A program made the position numbers and the translations under genes. A stretch of DNA of 64,000 bases from NCBI GenBank assembly GCA_004431415.1, contig QPMI01000005.1, positions 682,001 through 746,000 of the forward strand, written 5' to 3'. Source of the DNA: Cyanophora paradoxa (taxonomy: Eukaryota > Glaucocystophyceae > Cyanophorales > Cyanophoraceae). The notes beneath the pieces were generated by a model. That model was not told the origin of the DNA and ran no database searches. It saw nothing but the letters and a program-made list of their open reading frames with translations. How positions within the stretch are numbered: the stretch's first letter is position 1; each line of letters opens with the position of its first letter. Positions 10,501-24,299 of this stretch are shown here, in pieces.

Positions 10501-13500
10501 CATGAGCAACCTGGCTGAGCGCAGGTGGGGTCGGGGTCGTGGGGTAATACAGCAGTTCAGCTAACGGCCGGCGCGTTCCACATCGCCTGTGGAGGGGGAT
10601 CCAGGTGCACTGTGCCGAGAAGCGCTCGGCCAGTACAAGCCCGCCCTGCCTGAAGCTTTTGATGCAGTTCGTGCACGGCTCATTGGGTCCTGGTGCCGAA
10701 CGAGGACTCTACATTCGGATCGATCGGGTCTCTCCGGCCGTTCGCATTCGGCGGCCCTGCCCCAGTGACGATTTCCGAGTATTCGTCCGCGTCGTGTACC
10801 CCCGATTGGAACAGCTGCTACGTCCAATGGAGCGGATACGGGAGCACGTACGGCCCATCGGTCAACGTCTACATGTGCAGGTCGGGCGTCACGCAGTTCG
10901 CCAACGAGAGCTGTGTCATGGTGCGCGTGCGTCGCGCTGTGGAGATACGGGTGCCCTGACCACCCCCCTGCAATTGCAGGCTGGGACTTCGAATTGGGGC
11001 GGCGCGTATCTGAACTTCGTCGAGAGCGCTTATCAAACCGTCTGCGGTGATTGCCCGGCCGCAGGCAATGCGTGCGTTTCTGCCATCGCCGTCTCTCCTA
11101 TCTACTGCTTCAGAAATAAACCCTGTCTCAGATCGTGCGTAGCCAACTGGGTCGTGATGCCCGCCGACGCTGTGCACCCGATGGCACAGCGCGCCATCAC
11201 CCTATTCTCTCCTCCGGCGATCGCTTTCACCGGCGGAACGTCCGCGAACTGCACCGCCGACATGGCCAGCTGCACCGTCACGTGGAGCGGTTTTGGAAGC
11301 GGACAGTACGGCTACGTGCGCCTCGCCATTTGTCGCGCTGGCGTCACGAGTACATTGGATGCGACTTCTGGATGCTTTGTCGTGCGCATGCACAGCCTCT
11401 ATCCGTGTCCACTGTTTATAATGTGGAGCCTGAGCCCCCTCCCTCCGCTATTTGCTCTCTCAGGTGCAATCGAACCTTAATGGTGGCTCAGCTTCGGTGA
11501 TCCCGCCCTCCTCCGCTTTCGCTCTCGTCTGCGGACAGGCCACGTGCACGCTTCTTGTCTGTATTTCTTTAGTATCTTCCAACGCGTCGCAGCTCCTGCG
11601 CCGCGAACTGGGTGCTCGAGTCCGCAAACGGACCCTGCCCCTCCGCCAGCCGCCCCTTCGTCTTCACGGCGGCACCAGCGCTGTTCCTCTCGGATTCAAC
11701 CTCTGACCCATGCTCTGTTGGCGGAGCTTCTTGCACCGTCGCATGGTCTGGGGCCGGCCGAAGCGAGATCATTGGCGTGTTCCTGTGCCGTACGGGCGTC
11801 ACGGTACCGGTGGCCAATGTCTCCGCCTTCAATTCCACAGGAGACACCTGCGTGCAGGTCTGCCCTTGATCTCGTCCCACTTAATTGACGCGCATCACTT
11901 TGTAAAACAAAGTCAACCCTGACACTTCCCATGTCTCGACAGGTGGGCACAAACGCGACAAGCTTCAACCAAGGCTCCGTCAGCTTTTATCTTCAGGACA
12001 GCACATTCGGCGCAATCTGCGGTTTCGGCGTAACGTGCACTCCTCGGCCGCCCCCTGAAACTGTGACAGTGCACAAAAGATGACGAAAGCCCGATGCCGC
12101 ACGCACAGATCGTGCTCGGCGAACTGGGTGGTGTCGACCGCCTCGGGCTCTGCAACCAACACGTCGGCCTACCGCCCCGTCACGCTTTACCGAGTTGCGG
12201 GTGCGCTGCGCTTGTGCACATTAAGATGACCATGAGAGCAACGAACGCTGATTTTGGCATGCGCTGATTTCAATGCCGCGATCGACAGCACTGCGCCTCA
12301 CAAGTCAGACAGCTTTATCTTGTATGGCGTCGCCCGCGGATCCCAGTTTGCAGCGGACAGCTCCTAATTGCTTGGTTCACGTGACGACTCCATCGTACTA
12401 CCATGGCAACTACTGGTGGTCGCCTCCTTCGACGCTGCGCGTCTATGTGTGCCCTCTGGGCGTCGCTCGGCAATTGAACGTGACCGGCGCGAGCTCCTGG
12501 ATCTTCATTGCGAGCTGTTTTGAGGTGCTTTTCCGAGTGACGCGGCGCATGCACGACATATATTCTGATCTCAAGCACGCACAGGTTGCCGGTTATTCCA
12601 CGTGGTGGTATATCACACAGGATATTCCTTTTGGAGTGGCCCCAACTGCCGCATCATACCGATCTATATGCGGAGCGAGCCACAGGTTTTCCCAGCTATC
12701 TTTATTATTCTAGATCTCTGAATAATCCTTCCCTCGACTCAAGGGCCCCTCGTTCTCGCAGCGGCTGCGCTTCGGCCTGGATCGTCTTCCATGAATATTA
12801 CGGGCACTACGATGTGCGGCCGTTCGACTTTCTGCCACCGCCCCCGGAGCAACCCATCCTCTTCGCCCCGTGGTCGGCCACCAACTGCTCAGCTGGCGGC
12901 GAGCCCTGCAACGTTGGCTGGACAGGTCACGGAACGGGCTTTTGCTGCAGCGCAGTGCAGCTCTTCATCTGTCCCGCCGACGTCGATGCGCCAGCGTCCG
13001 GCTCGACCGGCCCGAATGCGACGGAATCTTGCATATGGGTGCGCGACGCACGTGCCCGCATGCGGGTGCATTTCAGTAGGCTCATTATCACTGCACCCGG
13101 CTCGCAGATGGCGAGCGGAGGCTACGGATCTATCTCGGCATCGCCCACTCTGGCCTCTTACAGGCGGCTCTGCGGGATGGCGCCCAGGTCAGCCCCTGCA
13201 TGTACCGGCTCTGGTACTGCGCGGCGCTGACGCCGGTTTTGCTGTGCACACGTGCAGCGGCTGCCCCGCGGTCTGGCGCATTGTCTCCACCACAGATTCC
13301 ACGAATTTCGCCTCCCAGAACATGACGCTGCTGCCACCACCGCCCATCGTAATCGCCGACTCGAGCGCTGCCAACTGCTCCGCGGGCGGCGGCTCTTGCA
13401 TCATTTCTTGGGCGGGGTACGGCATCAGCAGCGGAAGCGTGGCGGTGTACGTGTGCAGCGCGGCGGTGACGCAGGCGTCCGACGCGGCGGGCTCCCCATC

Positions 13501-16500
13501 TTGCTTCAACGTGCGGGCCTTCGAATTCCTCCTTGTTGCAATCGCAGGCACTCTGCTGACTTTCTCGGGTCTGCGCGACCTGGCTGAGCGCAGGTGTGGT
13601 CGGGATCTTTGGGTAATACAGCAGTTCAGCTGACGGCCGGCGCGTTCCACGCGGCCTGCGGAGAGGGATCCAGGTGCACTGTGCCGAGAAGCGCTCGGCC
13701 AGTACAAGCCCGCCCTGCCTGAAGCTTTTGATGCAGTTCGTGCACGGCTCATTGGGTCCTGGTGCCGAACGAGGACTCGACGTTCGGCTCAATCGCTTCT
13801 CTCCGACCGTTCACATTCGGCGGCCCTGTCCCAGTGACGATTTCCGAGTATTCATCCGCTTCGTGTACCCCTGATTGGAACAGCTGCTACGTCCAATGGA
13901 GCGGATACGGGAGCACATACGGCCCATCGGTCAACGTTTACATGTGCAGGTCGGGCTTCACGCAGTTCGCCAACGAGAGCTGTGTCATGGTGCGAGTGCC
14001 ATTTGTGTCCCGCCTGTCAATAGATAGGCCCATCACCCTTGCGTCTGCAGGCCGGGGCTTCAAATTCGGGCGTCGCGTATTTGTACGCCGTTGAGAGCGC
14101 CTATGAAACGGTCTGTGGCGGCTGCCCGGCCGCAACCAATGCGTGCGTTTCTGCTGTAATCATTGTCACCATATCCCTGCCGTTCTGCTGTCTTTTACAG
14201 AATTCAACTCGATCGCAGATCGTGCGTAGCAAACTGGGTCGTGACTCCAGCGGACGCTTCGTACATGTCGGCGCACCGTGCCGTTACCCTTTTGTCTCCC
14301 CCGGCCATTGCTTTTACCGGGGGAACGTCCGCGAACTGCACCGCCGACATGGCCAGCTGCACCGTCACGTGGAGCGGTTTTGGAAGCGGACAGTACGGCT
14401 ACGTGCGCCTCGCCATTTGTCGCGCTGGCGTCACGCGCACAGCGGACGCGACTTCTGGATGCTTTGTCGTGCGCAGCCCTTGTTCATGAGCGCTGTCTAT
14501 AATGTGGAGCCTGAGTCTCCTCCCTCCGCACCTCGCTGCTTCAGGTGCAATCGAACCTTCATGGTGGCTCGGCTTCGGTGATCCCGCCCTCCTCCGCTTT
14601 CGCCCTCACCTGCGGACAGGCCACGTGCACGCTTCTTGTCTGTATTTCTGTAGTATCGTCCAACGCGTCGCAGCTCCTGCACCGCGAACTGGGTGCTCGA
14701 GTCCGCAAACGGACCCTGCCCCTCCGCCAGCCACCCCTTCGTCTTCACGGCGGCACCAGCACTGTTCCTCTCTGAGTCGACTTCCGACCCCTGCTCCGTT
14801 GGCAATGTGCCTTGCACCGTCGCGTGGTCGGGGGCCGGACGGAGCGAGATAACCGCCGTGTTCCTGTGCCGCGCCGGTGTCACGGCGGCCAATATTAATG
14901 TCTCCGCATACAACACCACAGGGGACACCTGCGTGCAGGTTCGTCTCTCGCCTCACGCATGCGCAGTGGCATTCAGCCCTGACCCATCCCACATCCGAGC
15001 AGGTGAGCTCCGCAGGACCGTACCAAGGCTCGGCCAGCGTGTATCTCCAGGACAGTACATACGCCGTCATCTGTGGCTCCAGCATACGGTGCGGTGCAGC
15101 TTTTCCCATGAACCGCAGGACCGCAGCAGCTCCGTGCACGTGCAGTGACGAGGACTTCTATTTCGCGCGCGCAGATCGTGCTCGGCGAACTGGGTGGTGT
15201 CAACCGCCTCAAGCTCTGCAACCAACGCGTCGACGTCGGCGTACCGCGCCGTCACACTCTACCGAGCTGCAAGTGCGCTGCGCGTCCGCGTCCCCTGTTA
15301 AAAACGATCACGATGTACATTACCTACGAAGTCCTCTGTCGGCTGAGCGCGCGCTGTATCGACAGCGCTCCTGCTGTCGAGTCAGACGGCGTCAAGCTGC
15401 AGCGCCTCGAGCGCCGATGGCTCGCGGAATTCTTCGACCTGCCTGATTCGCTGGACGTCGCCGAATCAAAAGTATTATGGGTGGTCTCCGCTGCATGTCT
15501 ACGTGTGCCCTTCAAGCGTTGAACAGCTTTCGCAATCAAACGCGACCAGCTCCAGTCTCTGGAACATTATCGCGACGTGTATTCATGTGCGCATGCCATT
15601 TCGGGTTCCATCACACCGACGCGCATTTTTAGAATGATCGCATATGCACGAGTGCAGGTAGCTAGTACGTACTCCTGGTGGGATTATACAACTTATCAGG
15701 GAGACGCCCTGTGGGTGGCCCCAACTGCTACGGCGTACCGCTCGATCTGCGGGGCGAGCCAAAGGTGCTGCCAAAACTACCCTAGGCTCCGGATGTTCTA
15801 CATCTGACCGTGGTATCAAACTTGCGACGATTGCAATCTCGCAGTGGATGCACGGCTGCCTGGCTCGTCTCTATGGATTATTACGGGCACTACGATGTGC
15901 GGCCGTTCGACTTTCTTCCACCGCCCCCGGAACCGCCCATCGTCTTCGCCCCATGGACGGCCACCAACTGCTCAGCTGGCGGCGATCCCTGCAACGTCGG
16001 CTGGACAGGCCACGGAACGGGCTTTTGCTGCAGCGCAGTGCAGCTCTTCATCTGTCCTGCCGACATTGATGCCCTCGCGTCCGGCTCATCCATCCCGAAC
16101 GCGACGGAATCCTGTGTTTGGGTGCGCTACACGCGCGATCGCGTGCGGTTGCATCTCTGCGGGCTGATTATGAAGACCCCCGGCTCGCAGGTGGCAAGCG
16201 GAAACTACGGATCCTTTTCGCCATCGCCCACTCTGGCCTCGTACCGGCAGATCTGCGGGATGGCGCCCAGGTCTGCCCGTGCATGTGGCGATCGAGAATC
16301 GAGGGCTGTTCGCTGACGTCGACGCCGGTGTGCACACGCGCAGCGGCTGTCCCGCGGTCTGGCGCATTGTCTCCACCACAGATTCCACGAATTTTGCCTC
16401 CCAGAACATGACGCTGCTGCCGCCGCCGCCCATCGTGATCGCCGACTCGAGCGCTGCTAGCTGCTCCGCGGGCGGCGAGCATTGCTACTTGTACTGGAAG

Positions 16501-19500
16501 GGGTACGGCGTCAGCAGCGGAAGCGTGGCGGTGTACGTGTGCAGCTCGGCGGTGACGCAGGCGTCCGACGCGGCGGGCTCCCCCTCGTGCTTCCAGGTGC
16601 GAGCCTTTGAATTTGACACACTTCGTTATTGATCATGAGTTGCCTTCCTGGACGTCGACGCAGGTGGGGTCGGGGTCTTGGGGATACGCAGCATTCCAAC
16701 TCACGGCTGGCGCGTTCCAAACAGCTTGTGAATTTGGATCCAGGTGCGTTTTTCCGCGTCCTAGATCTAGACGCGCTCGGCCAGTACAAGCCCGCCCGGC
16801 CTGAAGCTCCTTGGTGCAGTTCGTGCACGGCTCATTGGGTCCTGGTGCCGAACGAGGACTCGTTCGGCTCGATCGCGTCCCTCCGGCCGTTCACGTTTGG
16901 CGGGCCTGTCCCAATGACGATCTCCGAGTATACGCCCTCTTCGTGTAGATCTGATTGGAGCGCTTGCTTCGTCCAATGGAGCGGATACGGGAGCACGTAC
17001 GGTCCGTCGGTCAACGTTTACATCTGCAGGTCGGGTGTCACGCAATTCGCCAACGAGAGCTGTGTCGTGGTGCGCTTGCGCCGCGCTGTGTAGAAAAGCG
17101 GGTCCCGACCACCCTGCATCTGCAGGCTGGGGCTTCAAGTACGGGTATTGTGTATTTGGACCCCGTCGAGAGCGTCTATGAAGCCGTCTGCGGCGGCTGC
17201 CCGGCCGCAGGCAATGAGTGCGTTTCTGCGTGCCATCACCGTCTCTTCAATCTGCTGCTTCATAAATCAACCATGCTGCAGCTCTTGCATAGCCAACTGG
17301 ATCGTGAGAGCCTCCGACGCTTCGTACCTGTCGACACACCGCGCTGTCACCTTGCTCTCTCCACGGGATATCGTTTTCACCGATGGGACGGCCTCGAACT
17401 GCACCGCCGATATGGGCAGCTGCGCCGTCACGTGGAGTGGCTTCGGAAAATATGGGTACAGTCATCCAGGCACGTACAACTACGTGCGCCTCGCCATATG
17501 TCGCGCTGGCGTCACGCGCACAGCGGACGCAACTTCTGGATGCTTCGTCGTGCGCATACCTCGAGCATTTGTTTTATTAACATTTTATTAACATAATCGA
17601 GCCTGATCTCCCGGCCGCGGCTTTTTGCACTTCATGCTGTCTCAGGTGCACTCGAGCCTTTATGGCGGCTCTGCTTCAGTACACCCGTCCTCATCCGCCT
17701 TCACCCTCGTCTGCGGAGAGGCCCCGTGCGCGCTTCATGTCTCCATCCTCCTAGAATCGCCTGACTTGTCGCAGCTCCTGCGCCGCAAACTGGGTGCTTG
17801 AGTCCACAAATGGGCCCTGCCCCTCGGCCAGCCACCCCTTCGTCTTCGCCGTGGCGCCAGCGCTGTTCCTCTCCGAGTCCACGTATGACAGATGCTCCGT
17901 CGGCAACGTGCCTTGCATCGTCTCGTGGTCGGGGTCCGGCCGGAACGAGATAATTGGCGTGTTCTTGTGCCGTGCGGGTGTCACGGCGGCCAATGGCTCC
18001 GCCTCCAATTTCACGGCAGATACCTGCATACAGGTGCGTCCCTCGAGCTTGCCTCACGCAGTCGATGCATTCAACCCTTATCCATCCCGCGTCTGGGTAG
18101 GTGAGCTCCGCAGGGCCATACCAAGGCTCCATCAGCTTGTATCTTCAGGACAGCACATTCGTCGCCATCTGCGGCTTCAGCGTAACGTGCACTCATCGGC
18201 CACCCTCCATCTGCCACGCGGCTGCCCGATCGGTCGCGCGAATGTGCACGCGTACAATTCTGACGGGAGCCCGATGCCGCACGCGCAGATCGTGCTCGGC
18301 GAACTGGGTGGTGTCGACCGCCTTGGGCTCTGCAACCAACGCTTCAGCCTACCGCGCCGTCACGCTTTATCGAACTGCGAGTGCGCTGTGCTTCTGCCCC
18401 GTCTTTGGAGAGTGCCGAATGAAGATTTCGGCATGGTCTGATCGTGCGGGTCGCTGGCAGCACTCTTCCTGACGATTCAGACGGCTTCAAGCTGCAGCGC
18501 TTCCGGTGTTAACGGATTGCGGAATTCTTCGACCTGCCTGATCCATTGGATGCATCCTTTGGACTATTACTACTCATCGGCGTTGCGCGTCTACGTGTGC
18601 CCGGCGGGAGCCGTGCAGCTCTCGCAGTTGAACGCGACAGTATCGAGCCCCTGGAACATCATTGGGAGCTGTTTCGAGGTGCCGGGATGGAGACCGCTAC
18701 CCTGAAACGCTTTGTACTTTAGATCTGATTGCACGCGTGCTCAGGTGTCCAGTACATACGGGTGGTGGGGGTATACGCAGGAGAGCTCGATGTCTGTGGC
18801 ACCAACAGCCGCTGTGTACCGCTCAATGTGCGGTTCAAGCCAAAGGTGCTTCTAGCGTTTTTGTCCTAATGCGCACTTCCTCTCCCCTTGGGCCAAACGG
18901 TCTTACAGCGGCTGCGCGGCCGCCTGGCTCATCTTCATGGAATCTTACGGGCATTACGATACCCGGCCCTTCCACTTCCTGCCGCCGCCCCCGGAGCCCC
19001 CAATGAGGATCGATTCCGGCACTCAGACGAGCTGCGCCATCGGGGCTTACTGCTGGATCTACTGGACCGGCCCACCCGGGTCTATTTATGCTTGCCGCCA
19101 ATCGGCATTCGATTCTTACGCAACTGTAATTTCGAACACAAACCTTAATCGAACGGGGCTCTGCGTTACGGTGACTCGTGTTCATGTTCTTTCTTTCAAT
19201 AGTTTCGGCTCGAGATCTATGCATTGCAACTGACTCCTGAGAACGCAGATCGCCACGGATGGGGGCGCTGGCTCCCGCGTTCACCCTTATTCGCCGCGCT
19301 CCCACGACCTGGACGTCCTCTGCGGAAGCAGCTCTCCGTGCGCATCTCTTTCAAATGAGCTCTATAATTTATACATTGCAAGATAATAGAAAAACAATTT
19401 CTAATTGAGCTATAATTTCGAAATCGAAGTTTCCCAGGATTCTCGAGGAGCTCAGAAGCTTAAGCTTCAGCTCTCGAGAATATTCATCCCGAAGATGCGA

Positions 19501-22500
19501 GCTTACGCACTATCTGCGTGCACAGGAGGTGCACGGTCGTCTTGGCGGCCATCTCAACCTACGAGCCATCCAACATTGCCACGCTCAGCCCCGTCACACT
19601 CTTGCGAGGATCCTGTGCGTCCGTCCTTCCCTTTCTGCGTGGCCCTGTCACATTTTCTAACTCGATTTTCGTATCCAGACTTGGATTCGAATTCGAGCAC
19701 AGACAGTAGCCAGACGTGCTCGTGGGGTAGTCAGGGAGCAGTGCGCCTCGTCGACGGTCCCTCCGCCTCTTCGGGTCGCGTCGAAGTCTGCCACAACGCA
19801 AACTGGGGCACCGTTTGCGGTCTGCACTCTTCCCGCCTCACGCTTCACGCTTCACTCTTCTCTACGTTTTCTGACGCGCCGCTTCGTACGCGTGGCAGAC
19901 GACAACTTCGGAATGAACGCTGCGAACGTGGTCTGCCGCCAGCTCGGCTACTCGTTCGCCGGGGCGAAGTACGCCTCTGCAATATTTGGCGAGGGCTCTG
20001 GCCCCGTCCTGCTCGACGGTCCGTGCTTTCGGTGGCAAAACTGCACGGAAAGGGTCTCTCCGCTGAAAGCTTAAGTTCGCAGGCTTTGCGTGTCTGGGGT
20101 GGGAACCAAGCCTCTGGAATTGCTACCTGCGCAATGGATGGGGCGTGCACGACTGCACCCACGCAGAGGACGCCGGTGTGGCCTGCGGCGGCGAGCCCCT
20201 GCCACCCTTCCCGCCCAAGCCCCCCCGCAACGACACTGGCCACGGTGCGATCACGATTCTCGGCACGCATCAGTGTCTGCCACGCACAAGTCTTGACCGC
20301 AAGCGTTTTTATCTGCAGCTGACAACACTTCCGGAGTCGACGTCTGTCCGGGATCGATGGCCCCGCCGAAAACCGTCGTGTCATCCTATCAGGTCCGCTC
20401 CTTCTTCTTTCTCCTTTTTGATACATGTCTTTCTTGAGCGCTTCGAAATCCGACCCACCGTCCGACGTACAGATCCGCTGCCCGCCGCGCCTGCGCGTGG
20501 CCCCGGCGCCGGAGGACACCGGCGGCGTTCTGGTGCCCGGCGTGGCCCGCCCCGTCTGCGCCGCCCGCATGCCGGACCTCTCCCGGGTCCTCACGCTCCC
20601 CGGTGCGCCCGGCAACCCTCTATCTTTGTTTAATGTATAAATATTTCTGGCGGCGGCTATAGGCCTCTAGGCTATAGGCCTTTATTTAATGTGTAATGTA
20701 TATAATCCTCACGCTCCCTGGTGCGCCCGGCGGCCCAAGGCCTCTCTCATTATTTCTAGATGTTTACGTGTCGCCTTGATTTCTTTGATATCTGACTTCT
20801 ATTATTTCTAGATGTTTATGTGCCGCCTTGCATTCTTTGATATCTGACTCGCGCCGAATTCGAAACAACAGCGGGCGTCGCGATCAGCCAGAGCCCCGCG
20901 GTCGGCGATGTGCTGTACCCGGCCTTCGCGGGCGCCGGCAACCCCGAGTGGACGTACCCCCTCCCCCCCTCCGCGCCGGGCGTGTACGAAGCGACGGTCG
21001 TCGTCGCCAGCAACCCGACCGGCTCGGGGCCCATCGGCTCGTGCAGCATTTTAATCGAGGTCGAGCCGGCGGAGGAGCGGCTCTGCGGCGCCGGCAGGCA
21101 GGTCGGGGACGCCGGCGGCAGCGCCTGCCCGCCCGCCTTCCTCGCGCTGCCGCTGCCGGCGGACGGCTCCTGCACCGCGTACCTGCCCGACCTCCGCCCC
21201 AACGTCACTTACAACGCCACGGGCGCCTGCCCGCGGCCCAACCCGCACCCCGTCCTCGTCCAGGACCCCGCCCCGCAGCCAGTGCGCGCTTTGATTGCAA
21301 AACAATCTCGTAATCTGCATGTATGCATGGCCTCGTGCAGATCGAGGTCGGGATGACGCACCGCGTCAACATCAGCGCCGGTTACGGCGCGCCTGCCATC
21401 TGCTCGACCAATGTTGCGGTGCGCATGCACAGCTCGAGCCAACGCCAAAGGCTGCAAGCCACGCTCCACGACCGCTCACGCCCGCGCATGCACAGGTGTA
21501 CTACGCTTCGGCGCCCGTCCTCCGCATCCTCGAGCCGCACGGCCTCCTCGCCGCCAAGTCACTCGAGGCCGGCGGCCCCCCGACGACCGATTTCTACCTG
21601 AGGTGCTTTAAAAGGCTAAGGCGATTTAAGCTAAGGCTTGCAGCAGAAGTGTTAAGGTGTTTTACGGTGGTTTAATTTAGACTAAGCGAAGGCTAGCAGC
21701 ATACCATAAAGTTCAGTAATAATGTAGAAACAATATGGTCCAGATAGTTCATCCTCGAGCTCTTTTGAAGTTCGCTTGAAATCAGCAAATCGAGGAATAT
21801 GGCCTGGGCCTATAGGCTTCCCGGGCCTCGCAATCGGCCCCGGCTCTCGCTCAGACGGCCGCTCAGATGGTCCGTCTCGCCGCACTGCGGCGACGTGCCG
21901 CGGGTGTGCCGCCTGCGCGTGCGGACCGCCGACCCCGACGTGGGCTTCGACGGGACGCTGGCCCCCGACTTCGCGCCCGGCGTGCCCGCCTGGGTGCTCC
22001 CCGCCTCCGTCGGCGGGCACTACTTCGCGCCGAACGTGCTTGCCGGGTTTTCCCTCGGGCTCTCGCCCGTCGTCCGAAACGCTACCCTCGAAGCGTGCGC
22101 GCCGCAAACAACAATATTCATTTCGAATTCACGCTGAAGCTTTAAAGCATCTTATAGAAGCTATATATGCCCTCGGAAGTACGGTTGTTATTGATTACAA
22201 CAACCCGATCGGCGCCCGCGCTCCGAGCCCTTGATTGTAGATGTTGAAGAAAATCCAATTCACCGCTGATTTTGTGATATATATATTCCTATTTGTTAAT
22301 TCATTACACTTTCGGATACGGTTTATTTGGCGATCGGCGCTCGCGCTCCTTCCCGCCCCGCCCGCTGCTCACGGGCCGCCGCCGCGCGCAGGGCGGCCCC
22401 CGGGGCGGTGCTGCGGCGCTACAGCGTGAACCTCGCGTGCTCCTTCAACGCAGGCCTCGGGCATGGAGTGCAGATCCACCACGCCGCTGCCGCGTGGACC

Positions 22501-22521
22501 TTCGACGTCGTCAAACAGTAG
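7528..22521 (+). CDS. Giant secreted modular Cys-rich repeat protein with SRCR domain
   Basis: The ATG at 7528 starts a signal peptide ([20 protein letters not shown]) in its own exon; the donor is GTAAGC. About 22 modules of roughly 105 residues follow. Each has an 80-residue exon (ANWV or AxW start, NCSAGG/NCTAD, then V-x-W-SG-x-G, VYVC or AICRAG, final C) and a 27-residue exon ending in a VCG or ICG cysteine motif. Repeat units start at 9683, 12762, 15845 and 18909. From 19684 comes an SRCR domain ([31 protein letters not shown], then EPSLWNC, HDC and EDAGVAC), then a Pro linker and further Cys-containing exons to a stop at 22519. The module fold resembles fungal/algal Kre9-like Ser/Thr-rich wall domains, only weakly. 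Likely a cell-surface or matrix adhesion protein. The exon after SRCR (near 20060) is hard to join, and the last exons (20400-22521) could belong to a separate gene. Confidence 0.72.
9683..18908 (+). repeat. Three tandem 3.08-kb units inside the modular gene
   Basis: Units span 9683-12761 (3079 bp), 12762-15844 (3083 bp) and 15845-18908 (3064 bp); a fourth begins at 18909 but stops after its first module. Each holds six two-part modules in the same order, introns included. Stretches are near-identical between units, for example 10174-10260 against 13258-13344, so the duplications are recent or homogenised. The sixth module of each unit has an extra intron in its first exon. Confidence 0.88.
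19684..20200 (+). other. SRCR domain exons of the modular gene
   Basis: The scavenger receptor cysteine-rich domain is split over three exons. 19687-19830 encodes [18 protein letters not shown] and NWGTVC. After an intron ending near 19897, the second encodes [20 protein letters not shown] through the LLDGPC strand. The third (about 20076-20200) encodes [18 protein letters not shown] and [10 protein letters not shown]. The expected Cys positions of a group A/B SRCR are present. The second-third junction needs either a very short intron (about 22 bp) or a frameshift, so the splice is unresolved. Confidence 0.8.
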
Positions 22522-24090
22522 GCCGGGATCCGGAATATATGGACGAAGTTTAAGGGCTTCGAATTCGACCCTTGCAATGTTTTCTGCCTTGTTTCGTTTC
22601 AACCAGCAGCATCATACGTAGGAACAACCTTTAAAGCAAAACATACTTCAAGTCACTGAGACGGCAAGCGGAACATGCGTGGTTTTTAGGTTAGTGCTAG
22701 TTTTTCAAGGAAACTAGTACTTGTGGTGCTCTTGATCTGCATGGGCAGCACGTAGGGCATGATTGTATACGCACATCATGCCAAGATGGCATGATTTTGT
22801 AAATCCACTCACTTGGTGATCATTAGCTATACCGTAGTACATGACTAGTACTAGTACTGGTTTTGAAAACAATGTGACTGCTCGCATTCTCGCTTTTGAG
22901 CATCGGATCTCGCTTTTTGTAGTCGATAGCTTAGTAAATGTTTCCAAATCGGAAGTGCTTCGCTTTCTTCGCAAGTGCTCTGGATCCTGTATCGCGGGGA
23001 TCCGCGGCCGGGATCCGGCACGGTCATGGGATATGTTCTGAAGTAGACGCTGCGCCAGCTATAGCTAGCGCTCAGCGGCTGCCGCAGTGCAGCTGCAGTC
23101 GTGACTAGCCGGGGCCCGTGTATACGTACGCGCACTAATTTAATGATTGCAATCGGCTATGCCTGCGCACTGCGGCACATCACATGATGAATGGTCTCTT
23201 TCTGTCGCTCTTTCACTGATCATGAGCTTTGTACGTATGCATGCGCATATGGCGGGCACATGTACACGTGCATGCCTATTCGCGACTCGGCGAGTAACAG
23301 CTCAGACAGAGACTAGCACTACATGTTCGGAGCTAAAACGACCGATCGCAAGCTAAGAAGAGACAACGATGTCAGGCGATGCTCTGCCAGGGCTGGCCTG
23401 GCCTTAGCCACAGCGGGGTGCCACAAAAATACAAACCGGTGACGCGAAAAATGGCCACCCCCTTGGCCCGCGGCCGGCTTCGAATTCTGCCGACCCCACC
23501 CGCCCCCGCGGCCGCCCGCCCCCTGATCCGATGATCCCGCCGACCCCTCGCCGCCCACCTCGCCCTCACCCTCCTCGCTCTCTGCTCCGCCTGTAATTTC
23601 CCGTGCTCCCTCGAGTTCCTCACCGTCGTCCCCGCCCCCCTTTCCGGAGTCCCGCCCCACCCCGTATCCGCTGCCCTTCTCCTGCGCCGCCCTCGCCTCT
23701 TTCTCTTCCTCTCCCTACCACGTGCACCTTTTCCACCTCCCTAAAGCTAGCTGGCATCTTCGACTATCTAGTCATGAGTATTCGGTCGGATGGGCACGTG
23801 CACGTCACGTAGAACATTAATATTGATACGCACATACATATGTGTCGTGGCGTACAACGGTATATATCATGATCAACGCGACGTCCACTTTCGCAAAAAT
23901 TAAAAAGGCGATGCGAAAAACGCCGGCTTCGAATTCCGAGCTGGCTAGCTAAGACGTCACAGCACGACAGGCAAACCGACGGTTAGCAAGGGAGGGATGA
24001 CCCCCATTGTATTCAAACGAAAATTAATATATAGGGATTTGAAAATGATATAGTTAGAACTGCTGCAGCAAACGAAACGTTGGCCGATAA
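22522..24090. other. Intergenic, no gene recognised
   Basis: AT/GC mosaic. A pyrimidine-rich plus strand lies at 23480-23750. Open frames on the minus strand there are Gly/Glu low complexity with no recognisable domain. Confidence 0.4.
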
Positions 24091-24206
24091 GAAGGCCGAT
24101 ACTTATTCAAGTAAACATCAGCGCAGCTCTCAGCTGTCGAAGCTAATGAAGGCCGATACGTATATACAAGTAGACATCAGCTCAGTTCGAAGCTGTGGAA
24201 GCCAAT
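24091..24206. repeat. Two tandem copies of a ~58-bp repeat
   Basis: Copies at 24091-24147 and 24148-24206 share GAAGGCCGATAC, AAGTA-ACATCAGC and a final GAAGC-AAT. They lie just 3' of the stop codon of the minus-strand WD40 gene and could fall in its 3' UTR. Confidence 0.7.
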
Positions 24207-24299
24207 TGCAAGGCTAAAACTATGTTCGAAGTCGTTAAGGCTCGAATGCGTCTCACGTTAAGTTCACCAGGCGGATTAAACTGGCGATCGACATCATGA

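Noticed and set aside
20340-22521. Separate gene downstream of the SRCR domain
   Set aside because: Exons continue in the same orientation with similar Cys-rich extracellular character and no new signal peptide, so I kept them with the modular gene, while noting they could be separate.
23319-23660. Minus-strand Gly/Glu-rich frame as a gene
   Set aside because: Low complexity caused by a pyrimidine-rich plus strand; no convincing splice partners or domain.
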